Source: Chamaelirium japonicum
Lineage: Eukaryota > Streptophyta > Magnoliopsida > Liliales > Melanthiaceae
Direction: 5' to 3'
Assembly (NCBI GenBank): GCA_947650365.1
Contig: OX393555.1
Span: forward strand, 13,471,550 to 13,535,549
DNA: 64,000 nt
How positions within the stretch are numbered: the stretch's first letter is position 1; each line of letters begins with the position of its first letter. A program made the position numbers and the translations under genes. Positions 11,747 through 21,717 of this stretch are shown here, one piece after another. Under the pieces are notes generated by a model that saw only the letters and a program-made list of their open reading frames with translations, made no database searches and was not told the DNA's origin.

Positions 11747-12190
11747 CTAGAGGGGGCCCATGGATGTCCTACAGATTTTTTGTAAGAATATTTTAGGGCT
11801 TGCTTTGGACCTTGAGGCTATAGGCATTGAGTAATTTTGGAGTGGTTGCTGCACTTCAGTGGCTCTAGGAGGTGGCTCTGGGAGGTGGTTTTTGGAGAAC
11901 TGAGGACTCTTGTGAATGCTAGTGGACTGGATGCTGCACTTTTGTGGCTCTTGAATGAGTTTTTCCTTTTTGTCTGCTATAAGCATGGAGTAATTTTGGA
12001 GTGGTTGCTGCACTTTACTGGCACTTGGTGGTGGCTCTGGGATGTTTTTAGAGGACTGAGGGTTTCTGTGAATGCTATTGGACTGGATGCTGCACTTTTG
12101 TGGCTCTTGAAGGTGGGTTTCTTCCTTTTGTATGTTGGGTTGCTCTTGGAGGCTAGAAGTAATAGTATTATTTGGAGGGCCCAAGTCGAT
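11747..12190. repeat. Tandem repeat in the right arm of inverted repeat 2
   Basis: Two copies of the roughly 155-bp arm unit, complemented: TTTTGGAGTGGTTGCTGCAC followed by GTGGCTC, GACTGAGG and AGTGGACTGGATGCTGCAC. The minus strand is open over 145 codons and reads as two repeats of an LQEPQKCSIQS...NYSMPIA pattern. It has no known domain, and the frame exists because the unit length is close to a multiple of three. Confidence 0.65.
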
Positions 12191-12455
12191 GATGATGACA
12201 GATCCTAGTCCTTTTATCTATTGGGCTGCTCTTGCTTGGTAGGTAGTCCCCCAAATTGATTCAAGGAGAAAGCTCAAATGTTATTCCAACAGCCTATGAT
12301 GATGACAGATCCTAGTCCTTTTGTCAGTTGGCTTAGTACTTCAATTAGCTTCGAAGAATAGGGGTATGTAGTCAAGTTATCAGATGAAAGCAAAGCACCA
12401 GGTTACCATACATCCGGCACAAACTGAGCGCGTTCCTCACTAACACTATGTTTCG

Positions 12456-13930
12456 TTAGATTCGCATCGAACGGATGAACTTTAAACACTCGTTGGTACC
12501 CATCAATTTGCCAATAATAGATATCATACATAAATAATGATCAATCCAGGGCTCTAGCTTGAACATGTGAATCACAGTGTTGTCAAGGCGATGAGGCGCG
12601 CCTGAGGCGCAAGGGGCCGCTAGAGCCTGAGGCGCAAAGCGCAAACCTTAGTGTGTAAGGAGCAAAAATATATAATTTACTTTAAAAATTAATAATAATT
12701 ATCAAAAAATTCTAAAATTCATAAAGAAGATACATTTTATGAAAAAAAAAAATATGACCATTATTCAACTAAATCAATGCAAGCCACAAGGTATACGCTA
12801 ACTCACAAGTCATAACTAGTGTGGTCATCAAATGAACAATTTATTATAGACAACATGCCAACATCATATTCATAAAATGAAGGGATACATTACTCATAAG
12901 TGATAATTGATAAGTGAGAACTTATAACCAATGAGTAAAAAAATCATTCATGAATCATGATAAGTTAACATTATCTTAATTCTTAAATAGTTAAACCATT
13001 TAATTAGATCAAGAAGTACAAGTACTAGAAAGCAGAGGACACGCTCGCAAAAAAAAAAACAAAGGACATAAATCATAAAACCACCCAATCACTCATCATC
13101 ATCATCAAATAAACCCTCCACATCATCTTAATTGGCATGGCCATTCGCATCTCCAAAAGGCGCTCCTTCAACAAACTGGTAAAGAAAAACTAAAAAAAAA
13201 ACGAAAAAAAAAACCAAACACAGTAAGGCGCGCGCCCTGTCCGCCCTGCGCCTGGTTCATGAGGCGCTGAAAGGCGCACCTGAGCCACGCCTTGTTGTGC
13301 TCGCCTCACCAGGAAGCGCCTGAGGCGCATATGGCTGAATCGCCTTGAGGCGCGCCTCACTGCGCCTTGACAACTATGGTGAATCATGTCATTCTAATAA
13401 TTCATCCCCTCTTTTAATAGTACGATGTGTGCAAATGTGTTAAGAACTACAAGAAAAGTTATATACATCGACTTTACATCGTCCTACAGCATCATCTCAA
13501 AAGATTTCAATGCTTCTGATCCAAGTCCACTCTTCTCGTATCCCAAAATTAAGGCATTCCATGCAAGTTTGTGTTTCTCTCATTCCTCAAACACGAGGAA
13601 TGACTCCCAGATGCTCCCAAATTTCACGTATAAATCAAGTAACAAAGTTCCAATTGTAGCTCCGAAATACATGTTCATTTTCAAAGCGAGAGTGCAAAGC
13701 TGAAAGCTAACACTAAACAGCTTAAAATGTGTACAAATTGTAAGTATATGCGCAGTATCGAAAAGCTGCACTCTAATGTACTCCTTGTATCGTTAAACGG
13801 CTTTAAATAATTGCCCCGCCTCCTGGATCCGACCCGTCTCGAGACATCTCCTGATAGTGTTAGTGATACATCTTTTTATAACTCTACTAAGATCATATCC
13901 TGTTTTCTCTAAATTGTATAAATTTTGATG
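12456..13930 (-). pseudogene. Older PPR-E copy split by an hAT MITE
   Basis: The minus-strand PPR remnant is more ancestral than the inverted-repeat arms. Around 13800-13860 it reads RCLETGRIQEAGQLFKAV, a canonical PPR phrase, with CAG at 13823-13825 where five of six arms have TAG. It then reads LFDTAHILTICTHFKLFSVS and GTLLLDLYVKFGSIWESFLV (13580-13771). The E-like end (YLCMISIIGKLMGTNECLKF) lies beyond the MITE at about 12460-12560. Short open stretches and frame changes make it a pseudogene. Confidence 0.7.
12575..13378. mobile_element. hAT MITE, 804 bp, 8-bp target duplication GTGAATCA
   Basis: The ends are CAGTGTTGTCAAGGCG and, complemented, CATAGTTGTCAAGGCG. The flanks are GTGAATCA at 12567-12574 and 13379-13386, the 8-bp duplication typical of hAT insertion. 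Subterminal regions on both sides are rich in GAGGCGC motifs in both orientations, and the middle is AT-rich without coding capacity. Removing it rejoins the PPR pseudogene sequence (CATGTGAATCATGTCATTC), matching the other PPR copies. Confidence 0.9.
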
Positions 13931-14617
13931 TATGTACTAAAGGATCCTAACGTCATGTTTAATCTAGAATCCAACTTCAAAGTTTGGATTGATCTCAGCA
14001 CATGTTCTATCATCATGGCGAAAAGACGCCACGATTGTTGCATCTCTCACTCTTTCAAAAGTTTTAAAATTCTACTGTTAGAATTGTTGATATTTTCAAA
14101 TGACTTACTCTACGAATTTTTTGAACATTGAGATGGAGATTGTAGAAAGGGTAAGGTGTGAAATAAGGAACAAATATCATTTGATCATCCAATTGAAACA
14201 GAAATTATTCAATATTGTTCATGCTTATTTACGATACAAATGTCAAAAAATTATTAGATTTTCTAATTTTATATTATTTGTTTCTTGAAAAATGCTATGT
14301 AACCAACTTCACATGGCACGATCACACCCGTTCGTTGCACAAAGCCCCAATCGATAAATGTCACATATATGCTTGATGCAACCAGAACACATATGATCGC
14401 ATATTGAGCCCAATAGCTGGATACAAATTACTTGTGACATTTTAAACTCATTGGTGTTCATCATATCAAGCATCACTAGTCACATTCATCAATGAGGGTT
14501 GTATACAACAAACAGTTGTGATCGTGTTGATCATATGAAGTTGCCAACAAAAATTTTGCAAACGAGTTGGCTACTTAGCATTTTATATACTTATGCAGAA
14601 ATATTCCAAAGTCCAGA

Positions 14618-14777
14618 GAACGATTTTGTTCCTTTCTTCCCATTGGTCTATTCCGAAGGTTTTTGGTCATTTCACCATGATGAATAAATTGAAATGACAT
14701 GCATGCCCTTGAAATGGGCCAACGACAAGGAAAATATAGTTCCAACCACCCCTAATTACACTGAAACAAAATCGTTC
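14618..14777. mobile_element. Small MITE, spacer copy 2
   Basis: GAACGATTTTGTTCC at the left and GAAACAAAATCGTTC at the right. It is the paralogue of 8337-8498, duplicated along with the spacer rather than inserted independently, since flanks match on both sides. Confidence 0.6.
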
Positions 14778-15286
14778 ATCGAAATCCAGTGGGTCCGCCA
14801 CTGTCTGAACCCAACCCAAAGTTAGCGGGTTCGAGTCATAAATGAGTTAACCCCATTTAGTTAATGGATCGGGTCAAGTCAACCCATTTATTAGGCAGGT
14901 CAGGTTTAGGTTTTTGACCTGTTTACTAAACGGATATTCGAATTGAGTGTTTCGCCCTTGAACCTATGTTTCAACTCGACCCGACATCTTCACATTTTCT
15001 CATGACGCCATCATGCTTTTTTTGTTGTAAATGTGACAAATTCATTATATGGTTATGTAGTTGTAACTTCTTGAAAAATTATTGTTTCAGTAAGAGTTTC
15101 TAACATGAACAACAAATGCATCCATATATGAGTTTCTAACACGAAAGATGGATTTCTCAAAAAAAATCTAAGATACAAACAAATCTATCATAATCAGATC
15201 ACAATGAATGGATAAGCTTCATCCTTGGTGTGGAGCAGACGGTTCTCGGCTTCAAAGAATCGGGTGGATGACATGGTGTCGGCGTG

Positions 15287-15391
15287 TCACTCGACCGCTG
15301 CTCCATCGACTGTGCCATAGGAGTAGCCGAACAGAATCAGAGAAAAGAGGAAAAAGTGGGTGACGAGGGATGAAGAAGAAGAAGAGGCCAT
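15287..15391 (-). CDS. Signal-peptide leader exon or short secreted peptide, spacer copy 2
   Basis: Paralogue of 8927-9091. The ATG at 15391 (minus) again lies about 50 bp below a TATA box (15441-15450). It reads 34 residues beginning MASSSSSSLVTHFFLFSLIL, then FGYSYGTVDGAAVE and a stop. The hydrophobic core is conserved while the sequence after it differs from copy 1, so only the signal-peptide part is shared. Function is unknown. Confidence 0.38.
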   Translation of the reverse strand: MASSSSSSLVTHFFLFSLILFGYSYGTVDGAAVE

Positions 15392-15744
15392 AGCTCTGCT
15401 GCTTATGTGCTTATGGACTCCAATGTTGCTGAGGGGGAGCATTTATAGAGCTTTCAACCCATTCAATACGTAGTCAGGACCGCATGCGGGTCTTAATTGG
15501 GTTGAGAGGGGCCAAATTAGCTTGACCGACTTTGTTTATGACCCAATCGGAAGTGGCTTGTGCTCTAGACTAGACTTGCTTGTTGCCTATAGCAGGCAAG
15601 GAATAAACACATTCAAGAGCCACAAAAGTGCAGCAATTACTCCGAAATTACTCCATGCCTATAGCCTACAGTTCGAAATCAAGCCCTAAAACCTCTTTAC
15701 AAAAAATCTGCAGGACCTCCATGAGCCTCCTCTAGATGATCTTG

Positions 15745-16805
15745 CTATAGCTTATTTGATTCTTCCAATTTTTTGCCTCCAAATGATTAAATCGTCCCAA
15801 ATTCGAGCCATCAGAAGATTGCATGAGATGTCATGTGAGTCGATTAAAAACCATATTTTCATATCTTTTGCGGCCTTCAAAACTGCATCCGTACGGCACA
15901 AGTTTAACATGTTCGTCGCTAGCACTATATTTGGCTATATTCTCATCGCACGGATGGACTTTAATGACTCGTTGGTGCCTACCAATTTATCGAGAACTGA
16001 TACCATGCATTAATAATGCTTAACCCAGAGCTCGAACTTGAATCATGAATCATATGATTCCAAAAATTCTTCCCCTCCTTTAACAGTCCGACAAATGTAT
16101 ATGTGTTAAGAACGACGAGAAAAATCACATGCAAGTCTTACACCATTCTACACCATCATCTCTAACGTTTGCAATGTTTTTGATTCATGCTCATATTTGT
16201 CGTATCCCGAAATGAAGGCATTCCATGTTATTTCGTCTTTCTCTTATATCTCCTTAAACGCGAGAAATGGCTCCCGAGTACTCCCAAATTTTGGATAAAT
16301 TTCAAACAGTGAAGTTCCAATTGCAGAATCGAAATTCAGTTTTTTTTTTAAAGCAGCACTGTACAGCTGAAAGCCAACACTGAACAATTCACGACGCGTG
16401 CAAGTTCGAAGTATATGCGTGTATAAAAACTCAACTAAAATATACCACTCATGTCGTTGAACGGCTTCAAACAATTGTCCTGCTCTCTATATCCGATCTG
16501 TCTCAAGACATCTCATGATAGCCTCAGTGACTGCTCTTTTGCCCCCCTAAAATATCGTGTCTTGTTTTTTCTAAAACTGTATTGAGTTGAGCCACGGGCT
16601 AAAAGATTTTAATGACATACTGAATTTAAGACCCAACTCTAATGTTTGGGTTGATCTGAACTTCAATCCTATCATAATGGCGTCTATATTGTTGTACGTC
16701 TTTCTCCTCCAAAAGTTTTGATATCCTACTGTTGGACATTACGGTGGCGAGAGCAGAGAATTGAAGTAAAAATAGACGAACCAAATAATATCTAGTCATC
16801 TTACT
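15745..16805 (-). pseudogene. PPR-E pseudogene, left arm of inverted repeat 3
   Basis: The minus strand reads LFEAVQRHEWYILVEFLYTH and GTSLFEIYPKFGSTREPFLA (16244-16474), then a degraded PPR motif and E-like end toward 15930. The shared TAG is at 16487-16489 (minus). Multiple frame changes are present. Confidence 0.7.
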
Positions 16806-16861
16806 GAAATAAAATTTATTTATATAGTTGACTTCTTGAATAATTTTTATTTTAGTAAAAT

Positions 16862-17925
16862 GACTAAATCATTTGTTTCGTCTTTTACGACTCCCACTCT
16901 CTGCCCTCGCCACCGCAATGTATAACAGTAGAATATCAAAACTTTTGGAGGAGGAAGACGTGCAACAATCTTGGCGTCTTTTCGTCATTATAATAGGATA
17001 TGAGTTCAGATCAACCCAAACATTAGAGTTGGGTCTTAGATTCAGGATGACATTAGAATCGTTTAGCCCGTGCCTCAAACTTTATACAGTTTCAGAGAAA
17101 ACATTACACAATTTTTTTGGGGGCAAAAAATCAGTCAATGAGGTTATCAAAAGATGTCTTGAGACAGATCGGATGTAGGATGCAGAGCAATTGTTTGAAT
17201 CCGTTCAACAGTATGAGAGATACATTCGAGTGAAGTTTTTATACATGTATATACTTGCAACTTCCACGCGTCGTGAATTATTCAGTGTCGGTTTTCAACT
17301 ACACAGTCTCGTTTTGAAAAAGAACATAAATTTCGATTATGCAATTGAAACTTCACTGCTTAATATCTATGCAAAATTTGGAAGTATTAGAGAGACAGTT
17401 CTTGCATTTGAGGAAATATGGGAGAAAGACGAAGTGACATGGAATGCCTTAATTTCGGGATACGACAAGTGTGAGAATGGATCAAAAGCATTGCAAACGT
17501 TTGAAATGATGATGCAGGACGGTGTAAGGCCGATGCATGTGACTTTTCTCGTCGTTTTTAGCACATATGCATATGTCGGACTGTTAAATGAGAGTATGAA
17601 TTATTAGAATCGTATGATTCATTATTTCAAGTTTGAATCCTGGATTGAGCATTATTCAGGTATGGTATCAAATCTCGGCAAATTGGTGGGCACCAACGAG
17701 TCATTGGAGTTCATCCGAGCGATGACAATACAGCCAAATATGGTGTTAGCAAGAAACATGTAAATTTTGCGCCACACGGATGCAAATTTGAAAACCGCAG
17801 AAGAGATGAATTAAAAAGTTTTTAATCGACTCACATGATACCTTATGCAATCTTCTGATGGCTCGAATTTGGAACGATTTCAATCATTTGGAGGCAGAAA
17901 AATAGAAGAATTAAAAAGGCTATAT
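16862..17925 (+). pseudogene. PPR-E pseudogene, right arm of inverted repeat 3 (best preserved)
   Basis: One frame (16873 onward) runs almost the whole length. It shows LRLPLSALATAMYNSRISKL, ..CLETDRM, then TAG at 17176-17178, then LFESVQQYERYIRVKFLYMY, SLLNIYAKFGSIRETVLAFE, and the PPR motif VTWNALISGYDKCENGSKAL with DGVRPMHVTFLVV (17191-17607). The E-like IEHYSGMVSNLGKLVGTNES and MTIQPNMVLARNM close it. Only about three in-frame stops and no obvious frameshift separate it from an intact frame, so this copy best shows the ancestral PPR-E gene. Confidence 0.78.
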
Positions 17926-18501
17926 GCCTCTTGGCTATAACAAGATCATCTAGAGGGAAACCATAGAAGTCCTGCAGATTTTTTGTAAGAATATTTTGGT
18001 GTTAGCCTTGAAAGTTGAGGCTATAGGCATGGAGTAATTTTGGAGTGGTTGCTGCATTTCAATAGCTTTAGGAGGTGGCTCTGGAAAATGGTTTTTGGAA
18101 AACTGAGGGCTCTTGTAAATGCTAGTGGACTGGATACTGCACTTTTGTGGATCTTGAATGACTTTCTTCTTTTTGTCTGCTATAGACATAGAGTAATTGG
18201 GATCTGATTTGGTCTACCATATTCGCTCGGTTCGATCCACGTCTCATCGCCAAAAAGTAGAAAGTTTACACAAAACGACAGAAAGCGATCGTCGGCCTTC
18301 GTGCCCCTTCTTCCAATTGGGTTGGTAGGTGGGTGGGGCCCACATCTCTCCTTGAGTGTCCATGAAGAGAGAGAGAGAGATGGGTATTTGGGTGGGGCCC
18401 ACATCTCTCTTTGAGTGTCCATGAAGAGACAGCACAGAAGCAGTACAGAAGACCACCATCTCGAAGATTGAAAGGCTTGTGGAGACTAGGGGGAACGAGA
18501 A

Positions 18502-18680
18502 CGATTTTGTTCCAACCACTTTAAAGAGGTTGGAGCATCCCGCTCTCTCATTGGTCCATCTCGAGGGCTTTTTGTCATTTCACCATATAAACAGTATGAA
18601 ATGACAAACATATCCTTGGAATGGACCAATGTGAGAGAGCGGGATGCTCCAACCTCTTTAAGGAGGTTGGAACAAAATCG
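18502..18680. mobile_element. Foldback MITE, CGATTTTGTTCCAACC family
   Basis: The left end CGATTTTGTTCCAACC, then AAAGAGGTTGGAGCATCCCG, is mirrored by the right end (CGGGATGCTCCAACCTCTTT, GGTTGGAACAAAATCG), making it nearly one palindrome around TCATTTCACCATATAAACAG. Other members are at 29707-29871 (left tip missing), 30085-30168 (left half only) and the diverged spacer copies at 8337 and 14618. No convincing target duplication is seen. Confidence 0.75.
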
Positions 18681-19582
18681 GACTCGAGAGGGGGGGTTAG
18701 AGACTGATGAGGAGCGTAGGAGCTAGGAGTGCATGGCACATGGCGAGCTGTTATTCGTGCGTACCCTCCTTAAATCAGCAGATAAATCAAGCGGTTTGGT
18801 GGGTTGTTGGGTGTGCGTGTCAGTTATGGTGGTCCCACTTGCTCGATCCAGGATTTTATTCACCAAAGAAAAGAAACAAATTAAACAAACCCCAGGTCAA
18901 TTAGAGGGGATCATGGATCGGGCCCAAACAAATAAAAACACCAACACACGCACGCAAGCATGCATGAGCCGACCCCCTAATTAAGATTAAAATATTAATT
19001 AGGTAATTAATAAGCAGCTGGAAGAAGAAGACGGGTGAATCGATGAACTTAGGGGCCTAGAGCCGAACCAACCATGTGGTTGGAACCAGCAGCAACAGTG
19101 TTCGCCACCCGAACCCATGGAAAGAGGCGGTCATCGATCATGTTGGCACATGAGCCCGAAGATTTTTTCGATTCCGTACGGCCCGATTGACGTGGCAGCG
19201 TGCAGCCGGTGGTGTAAACAACTTTAAGATCGCTAGTGGGTTTCAACCACCAGTTGCACGCTGCGATGTCAATCGGGCCGTCGAAATCGACAAAACCTTC
19301 AAGCTGAATTGCATGCAGACAAAGAAAATCAAGAGAATATTATCTCAGTTAATTAGAAAGAAGCTTTGCTAATTTAAACCAGTGGATTTGCTGATCCAAA
19401 GGATTTCAAAAAAAAGATCCTCTATTTTTAGAAATTGAATTAAAAGAAACAAATGCAAAAGTGCATGCTTGTGCATGTCGGCACTGGAAGAAATAGGGGG
19501 AGAAAAAATAAGAAGAATTTTGCATGTCAGTGGCAATGCTATTAAGCCCGAAGGTTTTCTTATAAAAAAGTATAAAAGAGAT

Positions 19583-19611
19583 GGGTCTCTCGGCGGTGCA
19601 CCGAGAGACCC
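19583..19611. repeat. Perfect 11-bp hairpin in D1
   Basis: GGGTCTCTCGG (19583-19593) faces CCGAGAGACCC (19601-19611) over a 7-base loop. It is kept in the duplicate at 30837-30869, where the stem extends to 13 bp. It sits between two copies of a GCATGTCAGTGGCAATGCT block. Confidence 0.7.
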
Positions 19612-19691
19612 TTTGCATGTCAGTGGCAATGCTTTTATGCCCGAAGGTTTTCCGGATTCAGTATGGCCCGATTGAAGTGGCAACGTGCAAC

Positions 19692-20112
19692 CATAGTTAC
19701 CAAGTCGGAAAACGAAAAAAAAACGGCAAAGGAAAAAATCGGAAAGATACGATGAAAACGTTAAAAATGGAAAAAAAAGTGAAAACATCGGAAAAATCAA
19801 AAAATTCTTAAAAATTATACCAAGTCTTTATATATGTCATTTTCCAACATTAAGTAATCAAAAGTTCAAAACATATAGCATATGCGTTTATTAAGCAAGA
19901 ATAAAATAAAACCCGAACCCAATTTAAACCCGGACCAAACCTGATGTGTTTTATACGTGTTTTATACACGTTTTTTTCGTTTTAAACGCGTATAAAACGA
20001 GTACGTAAGTTTTTTTCAAAACAACGAGTTTTTTTCCTGTTTACTACGTCTTCGGATCGATACGCATTCTATACGCGTTTTTTTCAAAAAAACGCCCGAT
20101 TTGGTAACTATG
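19692..20112. mobile_element. hAT MITE, 421 bp, 8-bp target duplication CGTGCAAC
   Basis: The ends are CATAGTTACCAAGTCGG and, complemented, CATAGTTACCAAATCGGG. The flanks are CGTGCAAC at 19684-19691 and 20113-20120. The duplicate block at about 30945 has the empty site, so this insertion postdates the D1/D2 duplication or was lost precisely from D2. The inside is AT-rich with TTTATACGTGTTTTATACACG and related palindromes near the right end. Confidence 0.92.
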
Positions 20113-20524
20113 CGTGCAACTGATGGTGTAAACAACTTTAAGGTCGCTAGTGGGTTTCAGCCACCGGTTGCACGCTGCCATGTCAATTGAGCCGCCGAAA
20201 TCGGGAGAACCTTCAGGTTGAGTTGCATGCAGACAAAAAAAACCAAGAGAATATTCCAAAGGATTTCAAAAAAAAGATCTTATATTTTTAGAAAAAAAAT
20301 AATTCTTTCTATTTTTTTTTACAACAACATCATGGAGAATATTGTTCCTCAGTTTTCGGAATGGAAATTCATAAATTCTTGACACAATCAAACACACACG
20401 AAAAAAATTAATGAATTTTTCTGAAAGAAAAATACCTAGGACATTGGATCAACAACATTATGTCATTATTCTATAAAAAAAATACAACTAAGGGACAGAG
20501 GTCAGGATGAAAAGCATTGAATTT

Positions 20525-20780
20525 AAAGGAATCTCACCTCAGATTGGTCCACGCCTTGGTGGTGAAGGTTCCGCTGATGGTGAAAGATCCACTTATTGAA
20601 ATTGCAAGAAAACATCTAATTTTCACTTCATATGGGAAAACCAAGGAAACAAAAGTAATGAGACATGTTCTGAGAAAAGTAAAATGTATAAAACATTAAA
20701 AAAAAAACGCATTTGAAGGAAGATATCACCTCGGATTGATGAGCATGGCGACTGTGAAAATAACTGCAGAAGGAAAAAAA
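20525..20780 (-). other. Exon-like blocks on the minus strand of D1
   Basis: Two short blocks look spliced. Near 20530-20600 (minus), a block ending in AATCTGAG|GTGAGATTC reads SFTISGTFTTKAWTNL in one frame. Near 20730-20765 a block preceded by TTTTCACAG ends in AATCCGAG|GTGATATC. Equivalents with the same donor sites occur at about 31365-31435 and 31560-31600. They may be fragments of a captured or broken gene; I do not recognise the family. Confidence 0.3.
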
Positions 20781-20939
20781 AACAGGGATTAAAAGCAAAG
20801 TCAATAAGGGCCAAAAACCAAAATTCTGCTATTTGTAGAAAGATATATGCTTGAGATTGTGGGATATGCTATCACAGAGAGACAGATATAGACAGAGAGA
20901 GAGAGTCCATACCAGGAAGGGCCAAGAACCAAAATTCTG

Positions 20940-21640
20940 CCTTCAGCCTGTACGATCACGGCCTGCCTTCAGGCTCTCTTGAATGGTAGATGCCATATGC
21001 ACGATCACAGCCTGCCTTCAGCCTCTCTTGAAGGGTTTGCAGTGAATGCAACTGAAGGGAGAGAATTTGGGAACTGAATGATTTCCATATCGGGGTAATG
21101 AAGGATTTGGGGCAATCGCGGGTTGCTTGATTTGGGGACGCCGGAGGATCTGGGCCGGAAAAGGGGGTGGAGGGGGTGTGAAGGACGGATCGAGGGGGAG
21201 GGGGTGATCACTGTGGGCGTGAAGGGCGGCTCGAGGGGGCCGTGAAGGAAGGGGGTGTGAAAGGGGCGCTAGGGTTCGGATTCGCACGGGAATGAAGGTG
21301 ATTGCCTGATTTGGGGGCGCCGGAGGATCTGGGCGTGCCGGCGCGATTTGGGGGGCTCGAGGGGGAGTGGGGCGATCATCTCGGCCGGAAAAGAGGGTGT
21401 GAATGAGGCCGGAAAAGGGGGTGTGAAGGACGGCTCGAAGGGGAGGGGGGCGATCATCTCCGCGGGACGGGGGCAATCACTGGCGTGAAGGGCGGCTCGA
21501 GGGGGAGGGGGGCGATCATCTCGACCTGAAGTACGGCTCCAGGGGTAGGGTGGCGATCATCTCGGCGGGAGGGGGGCGATCACAGTGGGCGTCTTCGCAC
21601 AGGGAGCAGAGGCGAGGCGGTCACCAGAGATAAAGGAAAG
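20940..21640. repeat. G-rich degenerate repeats at the end of D1
   Basis: Repeated GGCTCGAGGGGG, GGCGATCATCTCGG and GGCCGGAAAAGGGGGTGTGAA phrases at irregular spacing. The minus strand is open for 152 codons and reads as Pro/Arg-rich low complexity. The matching stretch in D2 is 31780-32450. I see no domain and treat it as repeat. Confidence 0.5.
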
Positions 21641-21717
21641 AAAGAAAGGGACTGAGTCAAGCCATCCCTACAGCTGTAAGAGCTTTAACTTTTGACTGTG
21701 CTTAACAGAGCTGTACA

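Larger units (their letters stand above)
9297..12333. repeat. PPR inverted repeat 2 (3.0 kb palindrome)
   Basis: The left arm is 9297 to about 10617 and the right arm about 10635-12333, with the turn near 10627. The left arm starts inside the tandem repeat (CCTATAGCAGACAAA), so it is shorter than the right arm, which runs on to the same TGACAAAAGGACTAGGATCT-type end as inverted repeat 1. Both arms contain PPR-E pseudogenes. Confidence 0.85.
12334..15589. repeat. Spacer unit S2 between PPR inverted repeats 2 and 3
   Basis: Same unit as 7584-9296 but longer. It retains a minus-strand PPR copy (12456-13930), itself split by an 804-bp hAT MITE. From 13985 onward it matches S1 closely: the AT-rich section, small MITE, GGGTCAAGTCAACCC-rich section and minus-strand leader exon. 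Confidence 0.75.
15590..18187. repeat. PPR inverted repeat 3 (2.6 kb palindrome)
   Basis: The left arm is 15590 to about 16820 and the right arm about 16838-18187, with the turn near 16829. Both outer ends fall inside the tandem-repeat section (CCTATAGCAGGCAAGG at the left, TTTTTGTCTGCTATAGACAT at the right). The right arm holds the best-preserved PPR frame of all copies. Confidence 0.85.
18240..21640. repeat. Segmental duplicate D1 (pair with 29520-32480)
   Basis: Direct duplicate of 29520-32480, about 11.3 kb apart. Both start near AAAAAGTAGAA.GTTTACACAAAACGACAGAAAGC and end in G-rich sequence with GGCGATCATCTCGG units. D1 additionally contains a MITE at 19692-20112. Inside each copy a roughly 240-bp subunit (GGCCCGATTGACGTGGCA through GTTGCATGCAGACAAAGAAA) occurs twice. 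No complete gene is recognised. Confidence 0.8.

Noticed and set aside
11747-12184. 145-codon minus-strand frame with repeated LQEPQKCSIQS pattern
   Set aside because: Explained by two copies of the roughly 155-bp tandem unit in the arm of the PPR palindrome.
21018-21476. 152-codon Pro/Arg-rich frame on the minus strand (and its match at 31836-32291)
   Set aside because: It lies in a degenerate G-rich repeat, other frames are also open, and no domain is visible.
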